Shown here piece after piece: positions 25,801-38,152 of a stretch of 64,000 nucleotides of DNA. The notes below the pieces were generated by a model that was given only the letters and a program-made list of their open reading frames with translations, ran no database searches and had not been told where the DNA came from. The stretch's first letter is position 1. Each line of letters begins with the position of its first letter. This DNA is from Adineta vaga (lineage: Eukaryota; Rotifera). Position numbers and translations under genes: made by a program. The DNA lies in NCBI GenBank assembly GCA_021613535.1, contig CP075496.1, positions 13,454,001 to 13,518,000 on the forward strand, given 5' to 3'.

Positions 25801-26384
25801 CATTATCAATCGATGAATATGAACTGTAATCGGCTCAGTATGTTTAGAAATCAAGAAATTTTACACAAATCTGTTGGTGGAAGTAGATTATTTTCCATGA
25901 TGTTCGAAAGTTTGATCAATCTTTATAACGAATGAGAATTTCATATTCAACCATTTTAGTTTATATTGAATGATATTTTTACGTTCTTCTTACTACACGG
26001 TTCGACTATGAATAGATAATCGTTCTTACTCGAGTTTATAATCAGTTATATCAAAGATAATACATACAAGCAGAAAACCCTTCATTCGACTAATCTTTCG
26101 ACGTGTCTCATAAAAATGAAAAACAAAATCCAGTATGCCAATTTGTTTGCTCAACAATACGGAATCTTCAATTCATCAAATATATATTCCAATCATCGAT
26201 ATTAGAAAAAACAATGACATATCAGATACTACACATAGTAAATTTCATTGTAAGAAAGAATAGTATTTTATTTTGTCTTTACAATGTATCTGAATTGAAT
26301 AGATAATATGTTTTCATTGTATATTGCATACTATATATAAATAATAAACTATGAGTAATAAAATTCGATAGGTAAACGAGTATA
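22834..26384. other. shared 5'/intergenic region with GC-rich section
   Basis: The 5' region of the Q-rich gene contains GTCA repeats (23204-23220) and TATATA (23446-23464). A markedly GC- and CpG-rich section lies at about 23290-24130 (for example the GGCACCGGCGCGACGCGCAC stretch near 23799). ATAC repeats follow at 24435-24460, with AAG runs near 24645-24665. From 24700 to 26384 the DNA returns to AT-rich sequence without recognisable coding content, up to the 3' end of FAM78. Confidence 0.45.
23290..24130 (-). promoter_or_regulatory. GC/CpG-rich promoter-like region upstream of the Q-rich gene
   Basis: Against an AT-rich background this stretch has many CG dinucleotides (CGTCGTCGTTCG near 23412, GCGCGACGCGCACACGCGG near 23806, GCGAGCGAGACGCG near 23976). 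It lies upstream of the spliced 5' UTR of the - strand gene. Position and composition suggest a promoter or transcribed leader. No TATA box or initiator was identified with confidence. Confidence 0.35.
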
Positions 26385-27946
26385 TTAATATCGAGCCAAT
26401 GGAAGATGAGCATCTGCAGAAAATGCAAAATATTTTTGAACAAAATTATAAGTAACATACAATTTGTTGTATTGATTTCGATAGATTTTGGTGGTACAAC
26501 AAGTGTTGGCTGACCAGAAGTAGGTCGCCATACTAGAACTTGAGCTGAATTAGCTGATCAAGGAAAGAAAGAATGAAGAAATTAATTAGGAAAATAACAT
26601 TACCAGTTGGTGGATAAAGCGCACACGTTGGAATAGGTAAATTTTCATCATAAATTATCGGCTGTTGAGGTGATGGATCAGATATAAGAGTTGATCGTCG
26701 ACCTCGTTGTCGTTTTGGATCAACAGCAATTTCAATAATTTTCTTCCATTCAACTGTTCGAAGAATATAAATGTCCTTTATATTCATATTAAATTCATCG
26801 ATATTATTGATAAAATTCGAGGAAATTATTATCCTACTTTTGATTCAAGATCCATCGCTGCAAGCCAAACGAGAAAATGTTGATTCCGATAGATATGTGT
26901 TAAACGTGGTACTTCTTCGTCACTTGTTGGAATATCCCAAGGAATCATAAAATCAAGAATAGAAATAAATTTTCAGATTTATATATATATATATACATCT
27001 GGCAATCTAATCTTTATTCTTTGTCGCATCTAAACATACCAAGGATGAAAAAAATCTCTCATTGTTACTGTATATTTCGATGAATGTGAAATTGGACCAT
27101 TGATAGTTACAACTTGATGTGAACTACCATACCAAGGATAATTTCGTCCATCACTATCATTAATTAAAGGTTTTTCACGTGTAACCATTTCTGGAAATTC
27201 CCATGATGTATAACCATAATCTCCATATGTATCTTTGAAGGAAAAGACGAAGAATGAAAGATTTTCGAATGAAATTTACTGAAAAATTCCATATGAGTAC
27301 AAGCTTGTATCCATCCGATTTTCCAATTTTGATTTTCGTCTATGGCTGGCATTTGAAATGTAACATGAGATTTAAATTGTGGTGTTTTATATTTTAATAC
27401 TGATGACGAACTTTCATCAATCAGAGTTGGTTTACTTTCGATTTCTACACGTAAATCAAGAATTTTTATACGTGGTGCTGGTCGAGAATCAGTGACAAGC
27501 GTTGTTGTTGATAAAGGTAAATGTCGTGTATGTTTAGTACGAGAAGGACTTGAATTTTTCAAAAGATTAGTTGGTGTGTCGGATACGGTAGTATTGATTT
27601 TCGATGTTTGTCGATGTTTATCAGATGTTGATTGATTCTAAAAATCATGTTATGAATGAGAAACTCTCTTGATTATGTTTGTAAACCTTCGAGTATCTGT
27701 CTTTATGTTCATGGGATTTAAATGTCTCAATTATACGATTTGTTGAATATTTTCGTTGTCGATTATCTTCATCAATTTGATTTTCTTTATTTCGAATTCT
27801 ATAAAATAATAGAAAATCATTTTTATCGATAAAACTTCGTTTCTCAAAGATATTTACTGATTGTCTCGTGATTTTCGTGATTGATGTTGAATAATTTTAT
27901 TTGTTACGGAATTTGTTTTTAAATCAACGAATAAATGACGAGACAT
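26385..27946 (-). CDS. FAM78: FAM78 family protein
   Basis: The - strand gene starts at ATG 27946 (MSRHLFVDLKTN; exon 1 27946-27858 checked for phase) and ends at TAA 26385-26387. The N-terminal part is basic and poorly conserved. The family core follows in order: RIKILDLRVEIESK, SHVTFQMPAIDENQNWKIGW then IQACTHMEFF (about 27300), YTSWEFPEM, NYPWYGSSHQVVTINGPISH, DFFHPW, VPRLTHIYRNQHFLVWLAAM, TVEWKKIIEIAVDPKRQRGR, then AQVLVWRPTSGQPTLVVPPK. A last 47-nt intron (GTATGT...TGCAG, about 26419-26465) gives a short end ...NYAHLPLARY. Each block matches vertebrate FAM78A/B. The family's biochemical function is not known to me. It lies head-to-head, about 2.2 kb apart, with the LMX1-like gene. The family call is confident; borders of middle exons are approximate. 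Confidence 0.85.
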
Positions 27947-30141
27947 CGATTAGATTTTCATATTTCAAAATGATTTCTTATGAGCAACAACTATTGATCT
28001 TCTTCAAGACAATAATCAATCAAAGATCATAATACATATATATATATATGTATGAAAGTAAAGAATAACTGATTGAATAAAAATGAATGATAGAAGAAAA
28101 AAAAACTAAGATTCGAAATCGCGAACAGAGTTTTTTTTTAATTTAAAATATTTCTAATGCGCCATTGATCGATGATTTCATAGTATTCTATTGTCAAATA
28201 AAAAGAAACAAGAAAAAAAAGCAGATGCCATCGATCGAAAGAATAAAATAATCTTTGAAGTGGACGCACCTCCGGTCGGTAAGAATTGAAGAGGTGGAGT
28301 CAGGAAGTGTGCGTGTCTTGCAGAAGATTGTTCGTCGTCTTTTTCTTTACCTATGCCATGTAATGCCATACAATGCTATTCATTATTCGTCAACAACATG
28401 GACGATCACGTTCGGCGGATGTCGCATTGATGTGTTTGATCTTATGTTCTGTTGCTGCCACTCATTCTTTTAGAAGTTCTAGTTTAACTTTCACCTGGGT
28501 ATTTGTTAACATATACAAACATTGATTTGTTGATAATAATGATCGATTGATTAACACCGACAGCAATACCATCAATGTGTGACATATCGAAGAAAAAGAA
28601 AATCAAAACAGTCAGTCAATCAATCGATCAATCAATCGAGTGTTTGTTTCCCGTTAGGTGAATAACGTATGTCTCATTTATTTTCACAGAGATTTAATTG
28701 GTAAATAGAGATATCATTGCTGCTATGAATATGTGAATGTATGTTTGTTTGAGATTCTCACCTTCCTATATGTTCTGACATAGTCTATGGTATTGTGTAT
28801 GTTTTATCAAACGAGATTGATAGATTGAGAATCAAGGAAAATAAATCGTACGAGAGAGAGAGATATAATTGTTTACTTCCATCTTTTTCTTCTTATCGAC
28901 AACCGTGTCTTCTCTTCTCTCTTTTGCATTTGCTTGTTTATCCACATTTTTGTGTTTGTAATTTTTGATCTCTATCGGATGAGAATTTTTCAAAATAATG
29001 CTTATCTAAATGTCAATTTGCTATGATAAAATTTAAGAAAAAAAGAAACACGAAATTAGATAAATAATTATGAACTGGATTTCTCTGTACGATGGAGAAA
29101 AGAATCGACATGAAACATTGTTTAGTTATACTCTGTTCAAGTTACGATCAATATTCAAGGACATATTTACTCGTGAATACACTTCTTCTTCTTCACTTAC
29201 TCATGTGTGAGTAATTTTTCTTTCAACAAGACTTACATTATAAACAGTGAGTTCGAAAGTTAAGAAAAGAATCGTTTGTTATAAGGTTACTACTTATCTT
29301 TTACAACATTTGTCCAATCATTTTCTTTTTATTTTAACAAGACCTTGTACGCAAAATATAAAATATTCTTTCTAGTCTTGAGCTATCAATGACATTTTCT
29401 TAAAAGAAATATGCAACCGGATATTGTATATTCTCAGGATGTCTTGAGGTGTCGGATAAAAAGTGTTCTTCTCTATTAGCAGAATATTTTTGTTGTTGTT
29501 TTACTATACTCATATATGTAAGAGAGAGAGAGAGAGAGGGGAAAAAAGAAGTAAAGGAAGCAAGAAAAACGATGAGCGAATGTAAAAGAACCTAAGATTA
29601 ATGCCAGTCTATTTCTTTTTTCTGTATGACATTCAACCAATGAATGATGTGAAGAGAATTAATGCTTTTTTTCTCGTTCTTTTTTTCTTACTTTAAACAG
29701 CCAATCATTAACAAGCATTGCTACCGTATTGAGCAAATATTTGCCATCTTTCTCTCTTCTTTCTCTCTCAAGCAACACACACACACACACATACACACGC
29801 ACACATATTCACAACAGAGAAGTTGTTGACGCAACTACCTTATCATACCAATCACTAGTAGGATATCAATTGACTGAAAAGGTGAGATTTTTTTATTCGA
29901 CATATTTTGTCTGGTTATAAGAGGATGGCAACAGCTGAAAATCGAGAATAAATAGAGAGGACGATACCATCTGTAGCCTTTTTCTTCGAGTATATGAGCA
30001 TCCTTATCATTACTCTATCCTTGCTGAGAATAAGACACGACTAAGAAAGAAAGAAAAGAAGAAGAATAAAAAACTTGTTCTAACTTCTTGGTTTGATAAT
30101 CTACAAAAATATACATCTTTTGTTAATACTTTCTTCTTAGA
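27947..30141. other. divergent intergenic region between FAM78 (-) and LMX1-like (+)
   Basis: About 2.2 kb shared by two divergent genes, so it should hold both promoters. Seen: ATCA tandem repeats (28612-28640), GA and CA microsatellites (29520-29540; 29777-29800), and a pyrimidine tract ending in TTCTTAG immediately before the LMX1-like ATG. No coding exon was recognised. Confidence 0.45.
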
Positions 30142-32686
30142 ATGCATGAACCACCATCAACACCATTGAATACAGTCGGACTTACTATTTGCACAGGTTG
30201 TTCTCTCCCGATCGAAGAACAATTTTTATTATGTGTGATGGGCACATATTGGCATGAACGTTGTCTTGTCTGTGTTGAATGTCAAGAACCATTGGCAGCC
30301 ACATGTTATCATAAAGAAGGAAAGATCTATTGTAAACGAGATTATTTTGAGTAAGTATCATGCAAATCAACGCATCCATTTTTATATCCATCGCTTCCGG
30401 GATATGCGCACTTTTTTTCTTCTTCTTTGCTGTTTTTCCTCATCACTGACTGCACAATCAAAACATTTCCAAGATCACTAAGATAATTTTTTAATTAGAA
30501 TTTTTCCTTGGAAAATTTTGTTTTTTATTTCGAACGGATGCAGATGTAACTGTTTGGGGCAGTGAAAAAAAGACGAGGAATGAATATTAAAAAACTGAGA
30601 GAAAAACGATGTGTTGATGTCCGTTCTAAAAACGGAAATCATTGTGAACGGAAGTTAATGCGCATCCTGAGATATGTGTTTTTAGGGCATCGATGAAGAT
30701 ACATTGAGCGTAAGAGTACTTCTACTTTACTGTTTATGAGAATTGACAGAGCACGTGCATGTACACCTTTTGACTCTCCCTCTCTCTCTCTCCCTCATTC
30801 ACTCGCTCTTTTTCGTTTTTTTCAAGTGCTCGTCATCGTCAATTGTTGTATGTTGCTTATTTACATGCACAGACAGACCTTTACTACTATATATTCCCTT
30901 TCCCTCTCTTTACTCCTTTTTTTCCAGTTCAATAGATGACGGAGAAACTGAGTGAGATACTTATGTGTGCCACAATCGATCGTTCATGCTCTTGCTCGTT
31001 TATTTTCATTCAAATATTATCTAGACAATGCAAAACCTTTACTACTATATATTCCCTTTCCCTCTCTTTACTCCTTTTTTTCCAGTTCAATAGATGACGG
31101 AGAAACTGAGTGAGATACTTATGTGTGCCACAATCGATCGTTCATGCTCTTGCTCGTTTTTTCAAGTGTTCATATGGCAGGCAATGCGACAAAAAGAATG
31201 AGAATGAGTTGAGCAGACATTGATTATGATCAGTTTCCATTGTCATTATATATATATATACATACACACATACAATAGGTAGGAAAAAACTTGGAGTTTT
31301 TTTTACAAAAGAGAGGACGATTGACAGTTGAGAGTAGAGCACAGGTGTTTATCTCTTCTACTAGGGAACTCTATTGTTTAAGTCAAGTGTCGATTGATTT
31401 TAGTTCTTATTTATATATGTGTATATATTTAAAAAAGTATTTCAAATTAATAATTGTCTGATTTTTGTTTATGTAGAATCTTCGGTATGCGTTGTTCAAG
31501 ATGTAAAGCAACTCTTCGACCGGATGAAATAATTATGAAAACATCGGGTCAAGTGTTTCATTTACAATGCTTTAGATGTTCATTCTGTGATGATCATTTA
31601 CATAAAGGTGATCCATATATGTTTCGTGATGGTTTACTTTTTTGTCATGCCGACTTGCAACATCATCATTCACACATGCAACAACAACAACAACAAATCA
31701 TTGCATCACATCATTCACAACCTCCTCTTCGATGTAATCGAAGTAAGTTTTGTTTTCAAATCGTTACCGATAAGAAAAACAAAAAATGTCATCGATTGTC
31801 ATTAGGTGATGAAGAAGATAGTTATGAGGATGATTGCTGTTCATCAGATGCAATCACAATGGGCAATGGAATTCATCAATCAGGACATAATCATTTAAGG
31901 AATACACGTGGACCAAAACGACCACGGACGATTTTAACATCAGTACAACGACGGAAATTTAAACAAGCATTCGATGTCAGTTCAAAACCATGCCGAAAAG
32001 TAAAAAAAGAAAAAGAAAGAAGTGTTTTGTATTGATTAATCAATGAATCTATCTTGATTTAGGTACGAGAAAGTCTTGCAAGTGAAACGTCATTATCAGT
32101 TCGAGTTGTTCAAGTATGGTTTCAAAATGAACGAGCAAAAGTAAAATTTTAATGAAGGACATCGTTTTTTTATTAAACATTTTATTCATCTAGATGAAAA
32201 AATTACAACGTCGCCAATTACAAAATAACACCAATGAAATGAATGAAAAAAAGTCGAAGAAAAAAATGACAAATGACGGATTATTGAATCATTATATATT
32301 CGATGATGAAGAAGAAAATATCGGTAAGATGATTTAGATATTTCGAAAAAATTTTATACTTTAATTTCCTTTTTTCAGAGGATAGTCGATGTTCATCTGA
32401 AGAATCTATTTCACACAGTATGTCAAATGGTTTTGGCTCCTCAAATGATGAAAATAATAAACATGAATCAGGTAAATCAATCGATGATAGTTTCGTATTT
32501 TATTGTATTTTTTTTCCTATAATTATAGCCGATAGTCGACATCTTCATTTAATCAATGAAAACTGTTATTCATCACATGAAAATCCAGATGATGATGTAA
32601 ATGGAGAATCAAGAAATTGCAGTCAAAATCCAATTGATAAACTCTATTCAATGGCACAGAATGCTTATTATTGTTCAGCGTGTTAA
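30142..32686 (+). CDS. LMX1: LIM-homeodomain transcription factor, LMX1 type
   Basis: Seven phase-consistent exons give 375 aa: 30142-30350, 31477-31742, 31806-31999, 32063-32140, 32194-32323, 32379-32471, 32529-32686. LIM1 begins at ICTGCSLPIEEQFLL and ends KIYCKRDYFE at the first splice. LIM2 is MRCSRCKATLRPDE to FRDGLLFCHADL. A His/Gln-rich linker follows, then the homeodomain from RGPKRPRTILTSVQRRKFKQ, SSKPCRKVRESLASETSLSV and VVQVWFQNERAKMKKLQRR. The KPCRKVRE and RVVQVWFQN block is diagnostic for LMX1A/B. Position 52 of the homeodomain is Glu instead of the usual Gln. The factor acts in the nucleus; LMX1 proteins pattern neurons and limbs in vertebrates. Intron 1 is 1,126 nt, huge for this genome, and may hold regulatory sequence. 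The tail after the homeodomain is acidic and Ser/Asn-rich and ends in YYCSAC. Confidence 0.92.
30877..31001. repeat. 125-bp direct duplication, copy 1 (LMX1-like intron 1)
   Basis: Starts ACCTTTACTACTATATATTC and ends CTTGCTCGTTT. By eye it is identical to the copy at 31035-31159; the copies are 158 bp apart start to start, with a 33-bp spacer. Confidence 0.9.
31035..31159. repeat. 125-bp direct duplication, copy 2 (LMX1-like intron 1)
   Basis: Second copy, with no differences seen. The sequence after it (TTTTTTCAAGTGTTCAT) resembles the sequence before copy 1 (TTTTTTTCAAGTGCTCGTC, about 30816), so the duplicated block may originally have been longer. Confidence 0.9.
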
Positions 32687-34791
32687 TATTCTTTTTCTTT
32701 TGTCTATTCAATGGCCTTGCTTCGCTTTTCTTTTCCCCTTCTTCGTCAGCTCAATATATCTTCTTCTTCTTCTTCTTTTTTTCGTGACACAATTTTACTT
32801 TTAATCGAGTATAAAAGAGAGAATGTTGTGGTTATCTTTAGAAAATAATATAAATATATATTTGTGCTTTGTCAAAATAGAATAACGAATTAAACTTTCC
32901 CAGTAATCGACCTGGAGAGAAAAGGATAAAAAGGTTTCGTTCTTTTTCGATATTTCTAATTGATTTTAGTCAGAAAGATACCATATGATTTTCGAAGAAA
33001 ATCAAGCCATTGAAATACATGATGTGTTTTAATAAGCGACATTTGAAGATTCTTGTGAAAGGATATTTCGATAAGAAATAGGCATCATTTATAAAGAACA
33101 GTTTTTGAATGAGAATTTTTATTTTTGATTAAGAAGAAATTATTATGGACATTATGAAAGATTGCAAATAATAAAAAGATATTATTTCAGAAATGAGTTG
33201 ATTTGATTTCTGTTTTCATTTAGCAGTACTCTATTCGATAAAGTCAATATCCAATTTAATCAACTTCACACATTTTTTTTAATCTTATTTAAAATCACAA
33301 ATAGAGGTATGAAGGGATGTATATGGGCTTGGAAGAAGAATAAATCTTTATATCTTTAGGATAGACTTATATACATGTGACTAGAGATTAACCGAGAAAT
33401 CTTTGAATAATGTTTTAAATACGACGGAATATATAAGAGGTCAACCGATTGTTAATTTGGCTACTGAATTCATACGTATTTTGGACTAATCTGACGTCCA
33501 ATCTTTACGTAGTCACATACCACATTCGTGATATTAGCGCAGAAGAGATAATACCGAGGATTGCAGCAAGTTTGTGCTCCTATTTGCCATATGAAATATA
33601 GAATTCATTTTTTCGTTCTTACCAAAATGCTATTTCACGCATATCATTTCTATTTTCATCCAGAATGAGAACATATACGACTCACACATTTATGTATCTA
33701 TGCCAAGATACTAATTAGCCATCTGTTTCTGAGAAAAACGGAAGATTTATTTGAAAAGCTAAGAGTTTTATAAGACAGAATTAAATATATTGTTACGAGT
33801 TTGCATCATATAAACGCTTTAAATTGAAAAGTTCACTTTATCTTTTGAGTTACTCTAAGTTTTTCGTTTGACTCATGATTTTCCAATGGTTGTTTGACTT
33901 TATTTGTATACTTATATATCTTTATCTCTTATTTGCTTATATGCATTCTTATAGAAGAACAAAGAATATTGAATATTATTTAGCGTATTTGAAATGAAGT
34001 CCAACTAGTAATGCCTTGATTTAATATCAACTTGACAAAAAGCAAATTTATTCTACTTTAATGAACTTGAAGACTCCCATTAATCATGCATTTAAACGAC
34101 GAAACATGTTTTTTCCTTTCAAAAGATTCTAATTCATTTCATCTACATTAAAAATGATAATGATATATTTAAATAAAATACTATCTACTGCTTTAAAGTA
34201 TATTGTTTTTTACACAAATCTACATCATACAATGCTGAAATTAATATTCATATGTGGTAGGTCATAAATAAAGTACATATTGTTTTCAGTAATATTAGAG
34301 AAACATCTATTTTAAGAAAAAATGCATTAGACGTGAGTTTTCTTTTTTATCTACCAAAGTAAGATGTCCTTCTCATATGATTTCCTTTTGCACCGTTGTT
34401 TCTTAAAATAAGAAGAGATACTTTGTCGGAAAGATCTCCGTTTCATTTCAAAAGCGTTAATGAATTGAAAGGAGAAAGAAGATATATATGTACCCGAATT
34501 ATTCTTTACAAAATCGGAGTAGAACTTACTGATGATATCATCTGAAAACTTTCTCAGAATGGATATATGAAGATGACAAGTCTTTTCTTAGAAGTTTTTC
34601 GTCGATTATTTTCAATCGTGAAGTATAAACAATAAATTTTGATTATTATTTGTGGTTCTTGAGGTGTATATATTTGAAGAAAGAAATGATTTTTGTTTTG
34701 TTTTACATAAGCACAATATCAATAGATAGAAAACTTTTAAAGCTTAAAGATTGACTTATATAAAACGGACAAAGGGATATCATTCATGTTT
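32687..34791. other. convergent intergenic region, LMX1-like / GPCR
   Basis: About 2.1 kb of AT-rich sequence between two 3' ends. A CTT repeat lies at 32759-32778. No domain-bearing frames, RNA genes or transposon termini were recognised. Confidence 0.4.
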
Positions 34792-35884
34792 TTATACCAT
34801 ATCTCCTAACTTATGCAATGATTGTCGATGTTTTTGTCGATGTATAATATCTGCATATGTTGTTGGATAAAACGTTTTCGTTCGTCGGACGAATAAACGT
34901 AAAACTGATCGTCGAAATGTATATGATATTGAAAAATAAATTGGAAAATTTATAGCGGAATTCAATGTCACAAAAAAGTCGGTAATTTCTCGAATTGCTC
35001 GTCTTTGATAGGATTCATCAATATAACCCATATTTAAGATTAATGATAAAAGTGCATCGGGAAAATAACAACAAATAAAACAACCAATAATTATAATTAA
35101 ACTTATTGTTAAACGATGAAATGCTGTACCAGCTGATGATTTCATTCGACAGAGTAAATAAACGATTTGTGTATTTATATACAAAAGTAATAATGATGGA
35201 ATAATAGCACGAATAATATCAATAACAATTGTATAAACACGAAAGAAACGTGATCGACCAAATTTTGATAAATGTATTGGTGATTCAGAATTGATTAAAG
35301 TTTGATTGTTTTGGGATATGGGAATTATTTCATAACGAATGAAAACTGGTAAAGAAAGTAGAAGATTACAGAATATAATTGAATAACATATAAAACGAGA
35401 TCTTCTCTGTACAGCAAAACGTTTTTGACCATCAAGATTACATAGAACATATCTAAATGAAATTTTTATGTAAAAAACCTTTACACGAATAACAAAACAA
35501 ACTATCAAACCTTTCAATAGCAACAATTAATGTTAACCATGCTGTTGATAATGTCGATACTGTATTTAAATAATGACAATATCGATAAAGAATAAGAAAA
35601 ATCTTCTTTCCAATTTGTTGATCAACTGTTTGAATAATTAAAACAATAGAATAAAGTAAATCATTTGAAAGTTTAATTGTATCTGTTATTGTTAAGAATA
35701 GAAGATATTTTGTTGTGAGAAATCGTTTCATACTATTGGTTATAAATACAATAAGACATAGAATATTTCCAATTAGACCAGGGATACAAACAATTGGTAT
35801 AAGATAAAATCCAAAGAGAATTTGAACATTTTCAAATAATTCTCTATGATCAATTGTTTTCGATTGATTACGTTCAATAGTCAT
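34792..35884 (-). CDS. rhodopsin-family (class A) G-protein-coupled receptor
   Basis: Two exons are phase-consistent: 35884-35511 and 35452-34792, 344 aa. ATG 35884 (MTIERNQ) is preferred because a splice acceptor (CTATTTTAG) lies just upstream. TM1 has IPGLIGNILCLIVFI (GN motif), TM2 FLTITDTIKLSNDLLYSIVL, and TM3 ends WLTLIVAIER joined by the splice to Tyr-Val-Leu, giving an ERY motif in place of DRY. TM4 starts RFICYSIIFCNLLLSLPVF, TM5 DIIRAIIPSLLLLYI, TM6 LIIIIGCFICCYFPDALLSL. TM7 reads NSAINFPIYFSISYTFRRSV with NFPIY in place of NPxxY. The N-terminus has one possible N-glycosylation site (NQS). It is a plasma-membrane receptor; the short loops and ERY recall peptide (FMRFamide-like) receptors, but the ligand cannot be read from sequence. 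The G-alpha gene about 2.3 kb away is on the opposite strand. Confidence 0.85.
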
Positions 35885-38152
35885 TGTATATATTCTAAAA
35901 TAGTAAAGATATGACAACTGATAGGAATAGAAAAGATCTAGCTTTTATTTACAATGATGGCAGAAACGAGAGAAGACATTGACAGAAAGAGAAATGCAAA
36001 TCATATTTCGAAATACAATTTTTCTTTCTTTATGTAGAAATGATTTAAGTTGAAGAAGTATTCTATCTGATATTTTTCATTTTCTTCCGTCTTTTTCCTT
36101 TACAATCCTTTAATCTTCAAAATTAATTTCCATCTGACAAAAAATCTAACATAGAATTATTATGAACTATGTTATCGAGTATGACAAGGAAGTATGTCAC
36201 ATAGAGTTAGACAGGCGACCCGGTATAAATCAGAAGAAAATAAATTAATATAATAGAAAAAGTAAACCTTTCTAATATACTTATACCCACATAACAAAAA
36301 AAAATAAAGGATAGAACTTCTTTTCGAACATCGAATGAACATAATGATATCACTAAACATGAGTTTTTCTCTGTTTTACTTCATTTGTTCTTCAAGGAAG
36401 AAAATAAAATCTAAGTAGTCATATAATTGCTTCTTTTTCATGTATCTTACATCTAATCGGAAAGAAGCATTCGTATGTTGAGAGAATGGTTTATTACCAG
36501 TAATTCATATGAATTATCTATATTGAAATAAGAAGGAAATCTTTATTAAGACAAATACTGTAGAAATTATAGAGTATGCTTTGGAAGAGGAGATAATAGA
36601 GTCGAAAACTGTTGTTCACTATGTACCCAAATATAAATAGATCACTGAAAAAAAATTACAGAAGAACGATCAATGAAAGAAACTCACACTTCAGACAACA
36701 CATAGTATAGCTTGTCAATGATTTCAAATTCTAAGTTATTATTTGAAATAATTCGTAATTAGTACGATGAATGAATCGTAAATCCGAATAGTTCATAAAC
36801 TAATAAGAATAATCACGAAATTCTGTCACATTTTAGATACATAATTGATAAAATGTTTTCAACAACAAAGATAAAGTAAAGGCAAACACCATTTGTCAAT
36901 GTTAATTTTTCTACTATTTCTACTCTGTGAAAGTGAGAGTTCAATGTAGAAAACGGCATTTCTTACGTTTTTTCTTGACAAAAAGCATCAATAATTTACA
37001 ATCGTGATTCTCGATTGAAATATTTGAACTTGTTGCTTGGGATATGAATTAGCATGTTTAGTAACGCCGAATTTGTGTGATTAATTGAGACAAACAAGTA
37101 TTTATTCAGAATTTGAACGACGTAATTTCAAAAAGAGAGATGAGATATACAAATTATTATCTACTATCTCGTTACTACTTTCATATCCGAGTACATAGCC
37201 TCTCAAAGAGATTATTTTTAGATTTCTTTCTAAGTATTATTTGTTTTTCAAGATCTGCTAAAACGTTCAATATGAAATATCGAATGAATGCTATGATAAG
37301 ATTATTGATCGATCATAAAACAGATGATTCAAATTCTTTGCTTTTGAAAAGATAAATTATCGTTATCTGTGACAACTGTCTCTACTTACAGTAAATAAAA
37401 CAAGAAACATAAAAGTGTCTGATAAGTAAAGAAAATTTTCCGTACTATTTTAATTATTTCTCATTTTAGCTGTTAATCTTAATACGTTCATATACATCAT
37501 GCACAAATAATATCAGATAATGTTATAATTACTAACAGATTACTTTAATACTAAGATCAAAATAGCTACTATGCAAGCACATTAATAACAATTCTTTAAA
37601 GAAATCAATGTCAACGATTATCAAATCGAAACAAACGAAATTGTTTCGTTGTTTAATCAGAAAACAGATTCGTCATTATATCAATAATGTTTTCGTTGCT
37701 TTTTATACGTTTCTTGTAAACTTTTTCAACTTTTTCTTTCTCTTATTCCTTTGTATCATTTTCGAAGCTTTCCATTTAGTTAATATACATACGAGAAGGA
37801 AAAAAAAGAAGAAAGAAATCTCATAACGAAATATTTACCTTTTGCTTAGTTATTTATTTTCGTCTTACTTCCTTCGCTGCCAGAACTTCTCAACGAAGAA
37901 AAGAAAAAAATTTGTATTTTTCCTTTCTTTCATATGAAGAATATGTGGGTGAATGGACATATTTTCGACTCTCTCTTTATTTTCTCGTTCTTATGCATAT
38001 TACTAACAAAAAAAAATTATGTTTTTTTTTCTTCTCTTCATCTATTCTCAGTAATCACCGTTATTAACTCTTATCGTTAGTTTCAATCTTACAAAATATC
38101 AAATTCATAAAAGAAAATCTTTCATCGTATCTACAGGATATTTGCGGACAGA
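35885..38152. other. divergent intergenic region between GPCR (-) and G-alpha (+)
   Basis: About 2.3 kb. A splice-acceptor-like site lies just upstream of each ATG (35885-35893 on the - strand; CTACAG about 38131-38136 on the + strand), so both genes probably have 5'-UTR introns or trans-spliced leaders. Otherwise AT-rich with no recognised coding or RNA content. Confidence 0.4.
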
